Shown: positions 1 to 8,514, counted from the stretch's first letter. The stretch is 57,760 bases of DNA from Lachnospiraceae bacterium UBA938 (GCA_002293475.1 DBDG01000025.1:181-57940), one strand, 5' to 3'. A program made the numbers and translations. Notes: generated by a model not told the origin, from the letters alone.

Positions 1-2
1 AT

Positions 3-77
3 GCTACGTACAGATCTATGCTCTATACGCTTATTTACGCAACTGACGGGGTGTACAACCGGCCTTACCTAAACTAG
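3..77 (+). CDS. possible C-terminal end of a gene truncated by the window edge
   Basis: Reading frame 3 is open from the first base to a TAG at 75-77 and would end in the residues DGVYNRPYLN. A terminator-like hairpin follows about 37 bases later, as expected for the end of a transcription unit. The fragment is too short to assign to a family, and another frame is also open over this stretch, so this is only a possibility. Confidence 0.3.
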   Translation, partial: ATYRSMLYTLIYATDGVYNRPYLN

Positions 78-113
78 AGTAACAGATTACCGGATGTGCC
101 CGCAGTAACCGAA

Positions 114-140
114 GGCAGTGCGCTTGGCACTGCTTTTATA
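114..140 (+). terminator. rho-independent-like terminator upstream of rmlD
   Basis: The arms GCAGTGC (115-121) and GCACTGC (127-133) form a perfect 7-bp stem with a 5-base loop, and TTTTATA follows directly. It would end transcription arriving from the left of the window. Confidence 0.6.
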
Positions 141-358
141 GTCTTATTTATTATTTTAGGATTACTTATTTTTGCGAAACATTTACTTGTATAATCATTG
201 CGAAAGAGGTAAGATAAAAAAGCGAGTATCATGAAATATTTTGCCATTATTGTCATGTCCGGCTATTAAGCTGAGCTCGGGACACAATAATGAAATAGCA
301 ATAATAAATAGCAATAATAAATAGCAATAATATATTAGTTTCCCGTGGAGGTGGCGAA
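141..358. other. AT-rich intergenic region upstream of rmlD
   Basis: No convincing gene is seen here. A short antisense reading frame (74-256) has no ribosome binding site and is low-complexity. A TATAAT hexamer lies at 190-195, but the nearest TTGCGA (172-177) is only 12 bases upstream, so the promoter assignment is weak. The region ends in three 13-bp repeats. Confidence 0.4.
293..331. repeat. three exact 13-bp tandem repeats before rmlD
   Basis: The unit AAATAGCAATAAT occurs three times without mismatch at 293-305, 306-318 and 319-331, ending 28 bases before the rmlD start. It lies in the probable leader or promoter region, where copy number could change by slippage. Confidence 0.9.
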
Positions 359-1201
359 TTGAGAAAAATTATTATCACAGGCTGCAACGGTCAGCTCGGA
401 AGGGCTGTAAATATAGAACTTAGCCTTGAGGACAGTTATGAGTTCATCAATACCGACGTAGGAGAACTGGATATAACCAATATTAACAAGGTCATGGAGC
501 TTGTTAATCAGGTGAAGCCTTTTGCCATTATCAACTGTGCGGCACATACAGCGGTCGAAGCCTGTGAAACCGATGTAGAAAATGCTTACAAGATCAATGC
601 CATCGGCCCAAGAAACTTAAGTATCGCCGCGGCAGAAACCGGAGCCAGACTGATGCATATTTCTACTGACTATGTCTTTGATGGCAACGGAACTAGGCCT
701 TATACGGAGTTTGACCCCACCGGACCGATAGGGGTATATGGCGCCAGCAAATTAGCCGGAGAGCATTTTGTCGAAAGATATGGAAGCCGTTATTCTATTA
801 TCCGAACCGCGTGGCTGTATGGCGACGGCAATAATTTCGTCAAGACGATGCTGCGCTTGTCCGAATCACACGACAAGGTCAGAGTAGTATCCGATCAAGT
901 GGGCTCGCCGACCAGCACGAAAGAATTAGCCAAACTGATTGCTTATCTGCTCCCCACAGATAACTACGGTCTGTTCCATGGAACCTGTGAAGGAAGCTGC
1001 AGCTGGGCTGATTTTGCCGAAGAAATCTTCAAGCTAGGCGGCAAAAATACCGCAGTAGAAAGAATCACTACAGAAGAATTTGGCGCCCAGGTGGCACGGC
1101 CGGCCTATTCCATCTTACGAAATTACATGCTAGAGCTGACAAGCGATTATCGTTTTGCAGACTGGCACGATGCTATCGCGCAATATATGAAAGGGATGTG
1201 A
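359..1201 (+). CDS. rmlD: dTDP-4-dehydrorhamnose reductase
   Basis: This NADPH-dependent short-chain dehydrogenase catalyses the last step of dTDP-L-rhamnose synthesis. The 280 residues show the N-terminal nucleotide motif GCNGQLG, the segment INCAAHTAVEACE, the STDYVFDG motif, and the catalytic YGASK (YxxxK). All are typical of RmlD, and the length matches the family. The start is TTG at 359, chosen because GGAGGTGG lies at about 347-354; an ATG start is not available near the conserved N-terminus. rmlA, rmlB and rmlC are not in this window, so they must be to the left or elsewhere. The stop overlaps the start region of the next gene, suggesting cotranscription. Confidence 0.92.
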   Translation: MRKIIITGCNGQLGRAVNIELSLEDSYEFINTDVGELDITNINKVMELVNQVKPFAIINCAAHTAVEACETDVENAYKINAIGPRNLSIAAAETGARLMHISTDYVFDGNGTRPYTEFDPTGPIGVYGASKLAGEHFVERYGSRYSIIRTAWLYGDGNNFVKTMLRLSESHDKVRVVSDQVGSPTSTKELAKLIAYLLPTDNYGLFHGTCEGSCSWADFAEEIFKLGGKNTAVERITTEEFGAQVARPAYSILRNYMLELTSDYRFADWHDAIAQYMKGM

Positions 1202-1209
1202 TAAGAATT

Positions 1210-1671
1210 ATGAACGGTTTTTTATATGAATTATTGCGCAATCCGATATTTGTTTCAGCAGTAACCGGCTGGCTCGTCGCCCAGCTCATAAAAACAATCA
1301 TCCACTTTATCCTCAACAAAAAATTTGTCGCCGAAAGGCTGGTCGGCAGCGGCGGGATGCCTAGCTCACATTCAGCGACAGTCTGCGGTCTGGTAACCGC
1401 AACAGGGATCATTTATGGAATTACCGGCTTTGAATTTGCCGTTACCTTCATCCTTGCCACTATCGTCATGCATGACGCCATGGGAGTACGGAGAGAGACC
1501 GGTAACCAGGCAAAAGTAATCAACGAAATGATGGAAATGTTTGTAAAAATGGGAAACAGCGTGACCGCGGAGGACAAGCTCAAAGAATTTGTCGGCCATA
1601 CCCCGCTTCAGGTTCTGATGGGCGCCATATTAGGCATTCTCATCGGAGTAGCAGTGTGCCGCGTCATGTGA
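1210..1671 (+). CDS. DUF212 / divergent PAP2 family membrane protein
   Basis: This small integral membrane protein of about 153 residues belongs to the DUF212 family, which is distantly related to acid phosphatase/haloperoxidase PAP2 proteins (YuiD-like). The segment GGMPSSHSA, with the phosphatase-type PSSHS signature, is plain near residue 50. At least three hydrophobic segments are seen: one near the N-terminus, one around the motif, and one at the C-terminus. The substrate is unknown for the family. A GTG at 1198 is in frame, but ATG at 1210 is preferred. It follows rmlD directly. Its last 8 bases overlap the end of the convergent AraC gene. Confidence 0.82.
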   Translation: MNGFLYELLRNPIFVSAVTGWLVAQLIKTIIHFILNKKFVAERLVGSGGMPSSHSATVCGLVTATGIIYGITGFEFAVTFILATIVMHDAMGVRRETGNQAKVINEMMEMFVKMGNSVTAEDKLKEFVGHTPLQVLMGAILGILIGVAVCRVM

Positions 1672-2512
1672 GCCCCTGCCACTTGCGGCGGTACTCAGAA
1701 GGGGTCAGATTTTCCGCATTCTTAAAGACCTTGATAAAATAAGCCGAGTCCTGAAAACCGCAGTCAGCAGCGATAGAATCAACCGAATCCGCAGAAAACC
1801 GCAGCAAAGACTTGGCCCGGGAGATCCGCCCGGCCGTCAGGGTATTACCAATAGTAATCCCATAAGCCTTCTTATAGGCCCGTGACAGATGATATTTGCT
1901 GATAAAGAAAGCATCAGCAAGATCGTCAAGATTTATCTTACGATGACAGTTTTCCAGCAGGTAATTATGTACCTGCTTTAATTTTTGCCCAATAGAATAC
2001 TCCTCCGTCAATATCGCCTTATTATCGCTAAAACAAAGCGTAATGATGTCAGTTATATATTTATGTGAGCACAATTCCCGCAAAGAGAATTTCTCTTCTT
2101 GTAGCTGATAAATCTGTTCTAAGGCGAAGGTAAAAGGCCGTATGCTCTGAGGCCGAAACAAAAAGTAATTGCCGGATGACAGAAAGTTTTCATAGAAAGC
2201 CTTAGCCTGGGAACCATAAAAATGAATCCACATAAGCTGCCATGGATCGTGGGCACTGCTTTCATGAGAATAAGCTTTGGTGCAGTCAAGCCATACGCAG
2301 TCACCGGCTTTTATATTATGGCGGACGGACTCATAAGAGAGGTGGCCGCTGCCGCTTAGAACTGCAAAAAAAAGGTAAGAGTTCAAGTTCTGCCGTTTAC
2401 TGATATGTGGCTCCAGACTTGTCAAAGTACCGGTTTCCTGGACATAGAGATAGTGTTTACGGGCGTAGGCGGATGGAGTTGCCAAGATGCGGTTCGATGT
2501 TGACTGTGGCAT
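1664..2512 (-). CDS. AraC family transcriptional regulator
   Basis: The protein has 282 residues: an N-terminal cupin-like sensing half (residues about 20-150) and a C-terminal double helix-turn-helix. The second half carries the AraC signature DSVDSIAADCGFQDSAYFIK followed by FKNAENLTPSEYRR. In this family the N-terminal half binds a small molecule, often a sugar, and the C-terminal half binds DNA. A good ribosome site (GAAAGGA) precedes the start. It is transcribed away from gmd and towards the DUF212 gene, whose 3' end it overlaps by 8 bases. Control of a neighbouring sugar gene is likely by context, but its ligand cannot be read from the sequence. Confidence 0.88.
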   Translation of the reverse strand: MPQSTSNRILATPSAYARKHYLYVQETGTLTSLEPHISKRQNLNSYLFFAVLSGSGHLSYESVRHNIKAGDCVWLDCTKAYSHESSAHDPWQLMWIHFYGSQAKAFYENFLSSGNYFLFRPQSIRPFTFALEQIYQLQEEKFSLRELCSHKYITDIITLCFSDNKAILTEEYSIGQKLKQVHNYLLENCHRKINLDDLADAFFISKYHLSRAYKKAYGITIGNTLTAGRISRAKSLLRFSADSVDSIAADCGFQDSAYFIKVFKNAENLTPSEYRRKWQGLT

Positions 2513-2540
2513 AGATTTCCTTTCTGCGAGTTATCGCTAC

Positions 2541-2640
2541 ATTGGCCAGAGTAGTTGTTCCAGCTGCGTCATCGTCATATCACCATCGTATCACCATCGC
2601 ATTGGTCAGAGTAGTTGTACCAGCTATGTCATCGCCATAT
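2541..2640. repeat. imperfect 40-bp direct repeat, period 60, between araC-type gene and gmd
   Basis: Bases 2541-2580 and 2601-2640 are the same 40-base sequence with five differences; both carry CAGAGTAGTTGT and end in CATAT. Between them, ATCACCATCG is also repeated. The repeats lie just upstream of the AraC-type gene, where paired operators are usual, but a simple duplication is equally possible. Confidence 0.8.
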
Positions 2641-2697
2641 AGCGATTCAGTATTCCAACCATAGCAATATTTTACTATTTTAAGGCAATATAGTATG

Positions 2698-2726
2698 TTG
2701 ATACTTGTATTATACAGTAGTATACT
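2698..2726 (+). promoter_or_regulatory. sigma-A-type promoter for the GDP-fucose operon
   Basis: TTGATA (2698-2703) and TATACT (2721-2726) are separated by exactly 17 bases, close to the vegetative consensus. Transcription would give a leader of about 200 bases before the gmd start preferred here. Confidence 0.65.
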
Positions 2727-2932
2727 CGCTATTGGAATAGCAAAATTATCATCCAACTTAATAACCTTAATCAAGAAAACAAAGTCATTATACTTACTAT
2801 CATAATACTAATAAATAACTAATAATGAAAACGTTCTTGGCCCCCATGACGATGACTAAGAACCACCAAAAGACAATGCCCCAGCCCCCCCAGCCAAATA
2901 TATACAGCACAAAATGTGCAGATAGGAGCAAT

Positions 2933-4006
2933 ATGCAGAACGTAGCACTAATTACCGGAATAACCGGACAGGATGGATCTTATCTGGCGGAGTTTCTGCT
3001 GGAAAAGGGCTATGAGGTTCATGGCCTGATCAGAAGACACAGCATCCAAAACACTTCGCGGATCGACCATATCCTGCGATCGGACTATAACAAGGTAAAA
3101 TTCTTCCTTCACTTTGCCGATGTAACAGACTCCAGCAATCTAATGCGCTTGATTGCCGAGATACGTCCCACGGAGGTCTATAACCTTGCCGCCCAGTCTC
3201 ATGTAGGAGTTTCTTTTGAAGTGCCGGAATATACGGCAGAAGCGACAGGAGTAAGCACGCTGAAACTATTGGAGGCCATCCGGGTGAACGGCGGTAACTG
3301 CCGGTATTATCAAGCGTCAACGTCAGAATTATTCGGTGGCTTGCCAGAGACAGCTCCGCAGAATGAAAATACGCCTTTTTATCCCAAAAGCCCGTATGGG
3401 GCGGCGAAGCTGTATTCATATTGGATTACGGTCAATTACCGGGAGTCCTATAATATGTTCGCCTGCAACGGTATTCTATTTAACCATGAGTCGCCTAGGC
3501 GGGGTGAGAATTTTGTGACGCGGAAGATCACGATGGCGATTGCCGGCATAGTAGCGGGAAACCAGGCCAGGTTATCGTTGGGTAATATGAATGCCAAGCG
3601 TGACTGGGGCTATGCCGGGGATTACGTAGCGGGCATGTGGCTGATGCTGCAGCAAAGCAAAGCGGACGACTATGTGCTGGCCACCAATGAAACGCATACG
3701 GTGAGGGAATTTGTGGAGGCGGCATTTGAAGAACTGGGGATTGAGATCCGCTGGGAAGGAAAAGGGGTTAACGAAAGGGGATATGACCATAAGAGCGGAA
3801 AATTGCTAGTGGATGTCAATCCGGAGTTTTACCGTCCGGCGGAAGTAGAATACCTTTGGGGCAATCCGGCTAAGGCGGAAAAAGAACTGGAATGGCAGCG
3901 AAATGTTGATTTTCGGGGCTTGGTGTCAATGATGATGGAAGCTGATATGCGGCAGATAGCGGGAATGAGCTGCAGTGAGTACCGGGAAACCAATCAAACT
4001 ATTTAA
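2933..4006 (+). CDS. gmd: GDP-mannose 4,6-dehydratase
   Basis: This enzyme converts GDP-D-mannose to GDP-4-keto-6-deoxy-D-mannose, the first committed step to GDP-L-fucose. The protein shows GITGQDGSYLAE (NADP-binding glycine motif), HGLIRRHS, YNLAAQSHVGVSF, YQASTSELFG and the catalytic YGAAK, all diagnostic of Gmd. With the start at 2933 it has 357 residues, a normal length. An in-frame ATG at 2825 would add 36 residues rich in Pro, Thr and Met that have no counterpart in the family; the site TAGGAG just before 2933 supports the shorter form. It is the first gene of a module with fcl and the guanylyltransferase. Confidence 0.94.
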   Translation: MQNVALITGITGQDGSYLAEFLLEKGYEVHGLIRRHSIQNTSRIDHILRSDYNKVKFFLHFADVTDSSNLMRLIAEIRPTEVYNLAAQSHVGVSFEVPEYTAEATGVSTLKLLEAIRVNGGNCRYYQASTSELFGGLPETAPQNENTPFYPKSPYGAAKLYSYWITVNYRESYNMFACNGILFNHESPRRGENFVTRKITMAIAGIVAGNQARLSLGNMNAKRDWGYAGDYVAGMWLMLQQSKADDYVLATNETHTVREFVEAAFEELGIEIRWEGKGVNERGYDHKSGKLLVDVNPEFYRPAEVEYLWGNPAKAEKELEWQRNVDFRGLVSMMMEADMRQIAGMSCSEYRETNQTI

Positions 4007-4068
4007 CGGAAGCATTGATATATTTTAGATATATTTCGATATGTATAGATATGTATGTGGAGATAATT

Positions 4069-5028
4069 ATGAACAGGTTTACCAAAACAGATAAGATATA
4101 TGTAGCCGGACACAGGGGGCTGGTGGGAAGCGCGATTGTCAGGAACCTTCGGGAGAAAGGGTATGAAAATATCTTGTGCCGTACCCATCAGGAACTGGAT
4201 CTGATGGATCAGCACAAGGTGCGGGTGTTTATGGAAGCGGAAAGACCGGCGGCGGTGATTCTGGCGGCTGCCAGAGTTGGTGGCATCAATGCCAACAATA
4301 CTCGGCCGGCGGAATTTTTCTATGATAATATGCAGATTCAGTGTAATGTGATTCATAGCAGTCATCTGATTGGGGTCAAAAAGTTACTGTTTCTAGGAAG
4401 TACCTGTATCTACCCCCGGATGGCACCGCAGCCGATCCCAGAGGATGCGCTGCTGACCGGACCCTTGGAGGAAACCAATGAGGCTTATGCGATAGCGAAG
4501 ATTGCCGGTCTGGAAATGTGTAAGTTCTATAAGCAGCAGTACGGCGATGATTTTATCAGCTGTATGCCTACCAATCTTTACGGGCCGCATGACAATTATG
4601 ATCTGCAGGAATCCCATGTCATGCCGGCAATGATCCGGAAGTTCCATGAAGCCAAGGTTCAGGGCAGAAAGTCGGTTGAGCTTTGGGGGACGGGAACACC
4701 TTTGCGGGAGTTTCTTTATGTGGACGATATGGCTGATGCCTGTGTATTTTTACTGGAAAACTATCATGGGGAACAGCATGTGAATATTGGCACGGGGAAG
4801 GAAGTATCTATAAAGGTACTGGCGGAAACAGTAAAGAAGGCAGTAGGATTTGAAGGGACGGTAGAATGGAACCGGGACATGCCTGACGGAACGCCCAGAA
4901 AACTCACGAATGTGGATATGCTTCACGGCTTGGGATGGAGTCATAAGATTGAACTGGAAGAAGGGGTTGCGCTGGCATACCGGTGGTTTCGCGAAAATGT
5001 GGACAGCGCCAGGCTGCAGAATGAATAA
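4069..5028 (+). CDS. fcl: GDP-L-fucose synthase
   Basis: This bifunctional epimerase-reductase turns the product of Gmd into GDP-L-fucose. The 319 residues show GHRGLVGSAIVR (nucleotide binding), LAAARVGGINAN, LFLGSTCIYP and the catalytic YAIAK, followed by LYGPHDNYD; together these identify the family securely. ATG at 4069 is preferred over one at 4015, because the extra 18 residues are AT-coded and non-conserved and GGAGA sits just before 4069. It lies 62 bases after gmd and 27 before the guanylyltransferase, so the three are probably one operon. Confidence 0.94.
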   Translation: MNRFTKTDKIYVAGHRGLVGSAIVRNLREKGYENILCRTHQELDLMDQHKVRVFMEAERPAAVILAAARVGGINANNTRPAEFFYDNMQIQCNVIHSSHLIGVKKLLFLGSTCIYPRMAPQPIPEDALLTGPLEETNEAYAIAKIAGLEMCKFYKQQYGDDFISCMPTNLYGPHDNYDLQESHVMPAMIRKFHEAKVQGRKSVELWGTGTPLREFLYVDDMADACVFLLENYHGEQHVNIGTGKEVSIKVLAETVKKAVGFEGTVEWNRDMPDGTPRKLTNVDMLHGLGWSHKIELEEGVALAYRWFRENVDSARLQNE

Positions 5029-5055
5029 AGCTTAATAGTAAAGGAGTTTATATAC

Positions 5056-6126
5056 ATGAATCATTATGGCGTGGTTATGGCCGGAGGGGGCGGTACCCGC
5101 TTCTGGCCTTTGAGCAGACAGGAACTGCCGAAGCAGTTTTTGAATCTGACCGGGGACGATCTGATGGTAAATGAAACGATTGCCCGTCTGAAACCCAGTA
5201 TTAAAGCGGAAAACATATTTATTGTGACAAACATCGCCCAGGCACCGTTGATGCGGGAAGCTACGGCGGGAACGGTCTTACCTGATCATATTTTATCGGA
5301 GCCGGCGGCGCGCAATACGGCGGCATGTATCGGCTATGCGGCCATGGAGATCATGAAGAAATATGGCGATGGGATCATGAGCGTGTTTGCTTCGGATCAT
5401 TATATCAAGGATGTTGAAGGTTTTAACCAGACCTTGCAGAAGGCGATTGCCTTAGCGGAGGAGACGGACCGGCTGGTCACTATCGGGATCAAGCCGGTAT
5501 TTCCGGCGGTGGGCTATGGCTATATCCGATATAACCGGGCTGAGGAGGGACAGGAATATCATGATGTCCTGGAATTTGTCGAGAAGCCGGACGTCATGAC
5601 GGCCAGGGCTTACCTGAAAGAAGGCGGGTTTCTGTGGAACAGCGGGATGTTTGTGTGGAAGGTTTCGACGATATTAAGGTATTTTGAAGAATTGCTGCCG
5701 GATATTTATGCCTGTCTCAAAGAGATTGCTGCCTCTATGGGAACGGAAGGAGAGGGGGAGACTATTAAGCGGGTCTACCCAAGGATACCGAAGATATCCA
5801 TTGACTATGGTATTATGGAAAGAGCCGGGGAAGTAACCGTGGTAGAAAGCAAGTTTGACTGGAGCGATGTGGGAAGCTGGGATGCCCTGGAAGCTTTACA
5901 TGAAAAAGATGCCAATGGAAATGTCGCCAATCGTGAACAGATCCTGATTGACACCCAGAACTGCGTGATTTATGCTAAGAGCAAGCTTATTGCGACCCTA
6001 GGGGTGGAGGATTTGATTATCGTGGAGGCGGAGGATGCTATTATGGTGTGTCATAAAGATAAGGCGCAAAGCGTCCGTGAGATACCTGATGAGCTTAAGA
6101 AGCAGGGTTTAATGGAATATCTGTAG
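5056..6126 (+). CDS. manC: mannose-1-phosphate guanylyltransferase (GDP-mannose pyrophosphorylase)
   Basis: This enzyme makes GDP-mannose from mannose-1-phosphate and GTP, feeding Gmd. The N-terminus has the nucleotidyltransferase signature MAGGGGTRFWPLS with PKQFLNL. FVEKPD and LWNSGMFVW follow in the middle, and KFDWSDVGSWDAL lies near residue 275. At 356 residues it is the short, single-domain form without a fused phosphomannose isomerase. A strong AAGGAG site precedes the ATG. No phosphomannomutase or isomerase is seen in the window, so mannose-1-phosphate must come from elsewhere. Confidence 0.93.
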   Translation: MNHYGVVMAGGGGTRFWPLSRQELPKQFLNLTGDDLMVNETIARLKPSIKAENIFIVTNIAQAPLMREATAGTVLPDHILSEPAARNTAACIGYAAMEIMKKYGDGIMSVFASDHYIKDVEGFNQTLQKAIALAEETDRLVTIGIKPVFPAVGYGYIRYNRAEEGQEYHDVLEFVEKPDVMTARAYLKEGGFLWNSGMFVWKVSTILRYFEELLPDIYACLKEIAASMGTEGEGETIKRVYPRIPKISIDYGIMERAGEVTVVESKFDWSDVGSWDALEALHEKDANGNVANREQILIDTQNCVIYAKSKLIATLGVEDLIIVEAEDAIMVCHKDKAQSVREIPDELKKQGLMEYL

Positions 6127-6230
6127 TGTTATTAGGTGGCAGCGCGATAAATAACAGTTTACCAATTTTAATTGATGTGTTAGTATGTTAAATAATTAAT
6201 AAACATCATTGAGAAGTTGGGGGATTTATT

Positions 6231-6608
6231 ATGCAGAATATTATTGTAGAAAAGGCGATAGAAAATCAAGTATCTGAGATTATGTTAGATATCGGCATAC
6301 CGGCCCATCTTAAGGGGTACCGATATCTGCGAAGTGCGGTCATGCTGGCTATTAAAGATATGCGGGTCGTAGGCAGTGTCACTAAGCTCCTTTATCCGGA
6401 GATTGCCAAGCAGTATGGAACAACGGATAGAAAAGTGGAACGTGCCATCCGTAATGCCATCGAGATTTCATGGGAGCGGGGCAATGTAAATTATTTTGAA
6501 GAGCTATTCGGTTATTCCGGAAAAGATGGCTGCGAAAGGCCGACCAACAGTGAATACATAGCGAGTATTGCCGACCAGGTCCAGTTAAAGCACAGGGGAG
6601 CCGTTTGA
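6231..6608 (+). CDS. stand-alone Spo0A C-terminal-type DNA-binding protein
   Basis: The 125 residues match the sporulation regulator Spo0A C-terminal domain along almost the whole length. The segments IGIPAHLKGYRYLR, LLYPEIAKQYGTT and KVERAIRNAIEISW (recognition-helix region) are characteristic. There is no receiver domain, so activity cannot depend on its own phosphorylation. A GGGGG-rich site lies upstream of the ATG. The gene sits alone between the GDP-fucose module and the exopolysaccharide operon, and a terminator-like hairpin and a promoter follow it. It may control this locus by binding 0A-box-like sites, which is inference. Confidence 0.85.
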   Translation: MQNIIVEKAIENQVSEIMLDIGIPAHLKGYRYLRSAVMLAIKDMRVVGSVTKLLYPEIAKQYGTTDRKVERAIRNAIEISWERGNVNYFEELFGYSGKDGCERPTNSEYIASIADQVQLKHRGAV

Positions 6609-6680
6609 CGAGAATATAGATCGCTTTTAGCGAACAGTAACGATATTGATTTGCCCAGTATGATGAATCCACTGATGAAT

Positions 6681-6725
6681 CCAGCCTGATGAAACTGTTA
6701 CTAGTTGTGATGGCTGGGTTTTTGT
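6681..6725 (+). terminator. terminator after the Spo0A_C-like gene
   Basis: CCAGCC (6681-6686) pairs with GGCTGG (6712-6717). AACT/AGTT can pair inside the loop, and GTTTTTGT follows. It would separate the regulator from the glycosyltransferase operon. Confidence 0.5.
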
Positions 6726-6733
6726 GGTAGAAT
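6705..6733 (+). promoter_or_regulatory. candidate promoter for the exopolysaccharide operon
   Basis: TTGTGA (6705-6710) and TAGAAT (6728-6733) have a 17-base spacer and lie about 70 bases before the first glycosyltransferase. The -35 overlaps the terminator stem, so termination and initiation may share this stretch. Confidence 0.45.
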
Positions 6734-6805
6734 ATATTACGGCAAAGGGCACAGGAGCTGTCTGAATGCATAGTAATTGCTTCATGAGAGGAGATCAAGA
6801 CATAA

Positions 6806-7735
6806 ATGAAGCTTTTAAGCGTTATTGTTCCTTGTTATAATGAAGAAGACAACGTGGTGGATTTTTATGATGAGCTGATGAAGTGCGGCCCCTTTTTTAC
6901 AGATAATAATATTGAGCTGGAAGTCTGTTATATTGATGACGGGTCGACAGATGGAACGACGGATGAGGTAAAAAAGCTGATTCATCAGGATTCCCGGGTA
7001 AGGCTGGTTTCTTTTACCCGCAATTTTGGCAAAGAGGCGGCTATTTATGCCGGCTTGGAAAAAGCCGTGGGAGATTATCTGGTTTTGATGGATGCCGATC
7101 TTCAGGATCCGCCCGCGCTGCTGCCGGAGATGTTTTCCTTACTGGAGAATGGATATGACTCGGTGGCTACCCGGAGGGTTAACCGTAAGGGAGAGCCGGC
7201 GATCCGTTCTTTTTTTGCGCGTCTTTTTTATAAAATGATGAAAAAAATATCAAATGCGGAAATCGTGGACGGTGCTAGGGATTACCGCCTGATGACTAGG
7301 CGCATGGCCGATGCGATCCTTACGATGAAAGAATATAACCGCTTTACGAAAGGGATCTATGGCTGGGTAGGATTTAAGACCAAATGGCTGGAATATAAGA
7401 ACGTGGAGCGCCGGAAAGGGGAAAGCAAATGGTCTTTTTGGAAACTTTTTGTGTATTCTCTTGACGGGATAATGGCTTTTTCTACCGTGCCGCTGGCAAT
7501 ATCTTCCTTTATGGGAGTAATCTTCTGTCTTGCGGCATTTGTCTTTATTTTGTTTATCATCATCCGCAAGATGCTGTTTGGCGACCCTACTTCGGGCTGG
7601 CCTTCCCTAGTCTGCATTATTTTACTTGTCAGCGGGGTGCAGCTGTTCTGTATCGGTATTATCGGGCAATATCTGGCCAAAACTTATATGGAGGTCAAGA
7701 AACGTCCTATCTATCTGGTGAAAGAGGAAATGTAG
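6806..7735 (+). CDS. polyprenyl-phosphate-type GT2 glycosyltransferase
   Basis: This 309-residue family 2 glycosyltransferase is of the DPM1/GtrB/ArnC type, which transfers a sugar from a nucleotide donor to a polyprenyl phosphate at the cytoplasmic membrane. The catalytic half starts LSVIVPCYNEEDN and carries YIDDGSTDGT, SFTRNFGKEAA and MDADLQDPP. Two membrane helices follow (about residues 230-260 and 265-290), and the family tail IGQYLAKTYMEVKKRP closes it. It is the first gene of the long operon. Two relatives are at 52309 and on the minus strand at 53203, and a GtrA-like membrane partner is at 45394. The sugar donor is unknown. Confidence 0.88.
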   Translation: MKLLSVIVPCYNEEDNVVDFYDELMKCGPFFTDNNIELEVCYIDDGSTDGTTDEVKKLIHQDSRVRLVSFTRNFGKEAAIYAGLEKAVGDYLVLMDADLQDPPALLPEMFSLLENGYDSVATRRVNRKGEPAIRSFFARLFYKMMKKISNAEIVDGARDYRLMTRRMADAILTMKEYNRFTKGIYGWVGFKTKWLEYKNVERRKGESKWSFWKLFVYSLDGIMAFSTVPLAISSFMGVIFCLAAFVFILFIIIRKMLFGDPTSGWPSLVCIILLVSGVQLFCIGIIGQYLAKTYMEVKKRPIYLVKEEM

Positions 7736-7737
7736 CG

Positions 7738-8496
7738 ATGATCAGCATAATCGTTCCGGTTTATAATGCGGAAAACTATATAACGGAAACGATAGGCATG
7801 GTGCGGCAGCAGACCCGCAGTGACTGGGAGCTGATTTTGGTAGATGACGGTTCGGCAGACGGCAGTGCCGCCTGCATTGAAGCTTATATGGAACAGATGG
7901 AAGAGCGGAACCGTGATCAGATCCGCTTGATCCGTAAGGAGCGCAACGAAGGTACTGCGGCGGCAAGAAATCAGGGTCTTAGCTGTGCCAGAGGCCGTTA
8001 TCTGGCGTTTTTGGACGCTGATGATGTCTGGCTGCCGGACAAGCTGGAAAAGGAAATGGCTTTTATGCAGGCGAGGAAAGCGGCATTTGTCTTTACCGCC
8101 TATGAGTTTGGCAACGAAAAAGCCGAAGGAACCGGGAAGATCGTCAAGGTACCGGAACGGCTGACTTACCGGGAAGCGCTTTCCCGGACAGTTATTTTTA
8201 CTTCCACCGTGATGTTTGACGGTGACAAGATTGACCGGGAACTGCTGAAGATGCCGGCAGTGGCAAGTGAAGATACGGCAACTTGGTGGCAGATACTACG
8301 TAACGGTCATACGGCCTTTGGTCTCAATGAGGTTACTGTCATATACCGGCGGCCCCCGCGATCTTTATCTTCCAATAAAATAGAGGCTATGCGGCGGATA
8401 TGGAAACTGTACCGGCGGGTGGAAAAGCTGCCATGGGGCGACAGTGTCATTTTTTTTATTCTGTGGGCTGTCCGGGCTACCTGGCGGCGGATATAA
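7738..8496 (+). CDS. GT2 family glycosyltransferase
   Basis: This 252-residue soluble family 2 glycosyltransferase begins ISIIVPVYNAENYI. VDDGSADGS follows, and then LDADDVW, which contains the metal- and nucleotide-binding DxD motif. The C-terminal third is basic. The gene begins two bases after the previous stop and lies 18 bases before the priming transferase, so it is cotranscribed. The donor and acceptor cannot be told from sequence. Confidence 0.85.
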   Translation: MISIIVPVYNAENYITETIGMVRQQTRSDWELILVDDGSADGSAACIEAYMEQMEERNRDQIRLIRKERNEGTAAARNQGLSCARGRYLAFLDADDVWLPDKLEKEMAFMQARKAAFVFTAYEFGNEKAEGTGKIVKVPERLTYREALSRTVIFTSTVMFDGDKIDRELLKMPAVASEDTATWWQILRNGHTAFGLNEVTVIYRRPPRSLSSNKIEAMRRIWKLYRRVEKLPWGDSVIFFILWAVRATWRRI

Positions 8497-8514
8497 AGGC
8501 TGAGGGAAGCATAT

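Larger units (their letters stand above)
2513..2932. other. 420-base divergent intergenic region
   Basis: The region separates the leftward AraC-type gene from rightward gmd. It holds the 40-bp direct repeat and a good rightward promoter, followed by an AT-rich leader of about 200 bases. A short leftward reading frame (2580-2774) has no support. Confidence 0.6.

Noticed and set aside
74..256. 60-residue antisense reading frame
   Set aside because: It has no ribosome site, crosses the terminator-like hairpin at 114-140, and has composition typical of AT-rich non-coding DNA.
2580..2774. 64-residue leftward reading frame in the araC-gmd gap
   Set aside because: It covers the repeat and promoter region, has no ribosome site and resembles no family.
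3030..3419. Long antisense frames inside gmd and many other genes
   Set aside because: These are mirror frames of well-identified genes without ribosome sites or family features.
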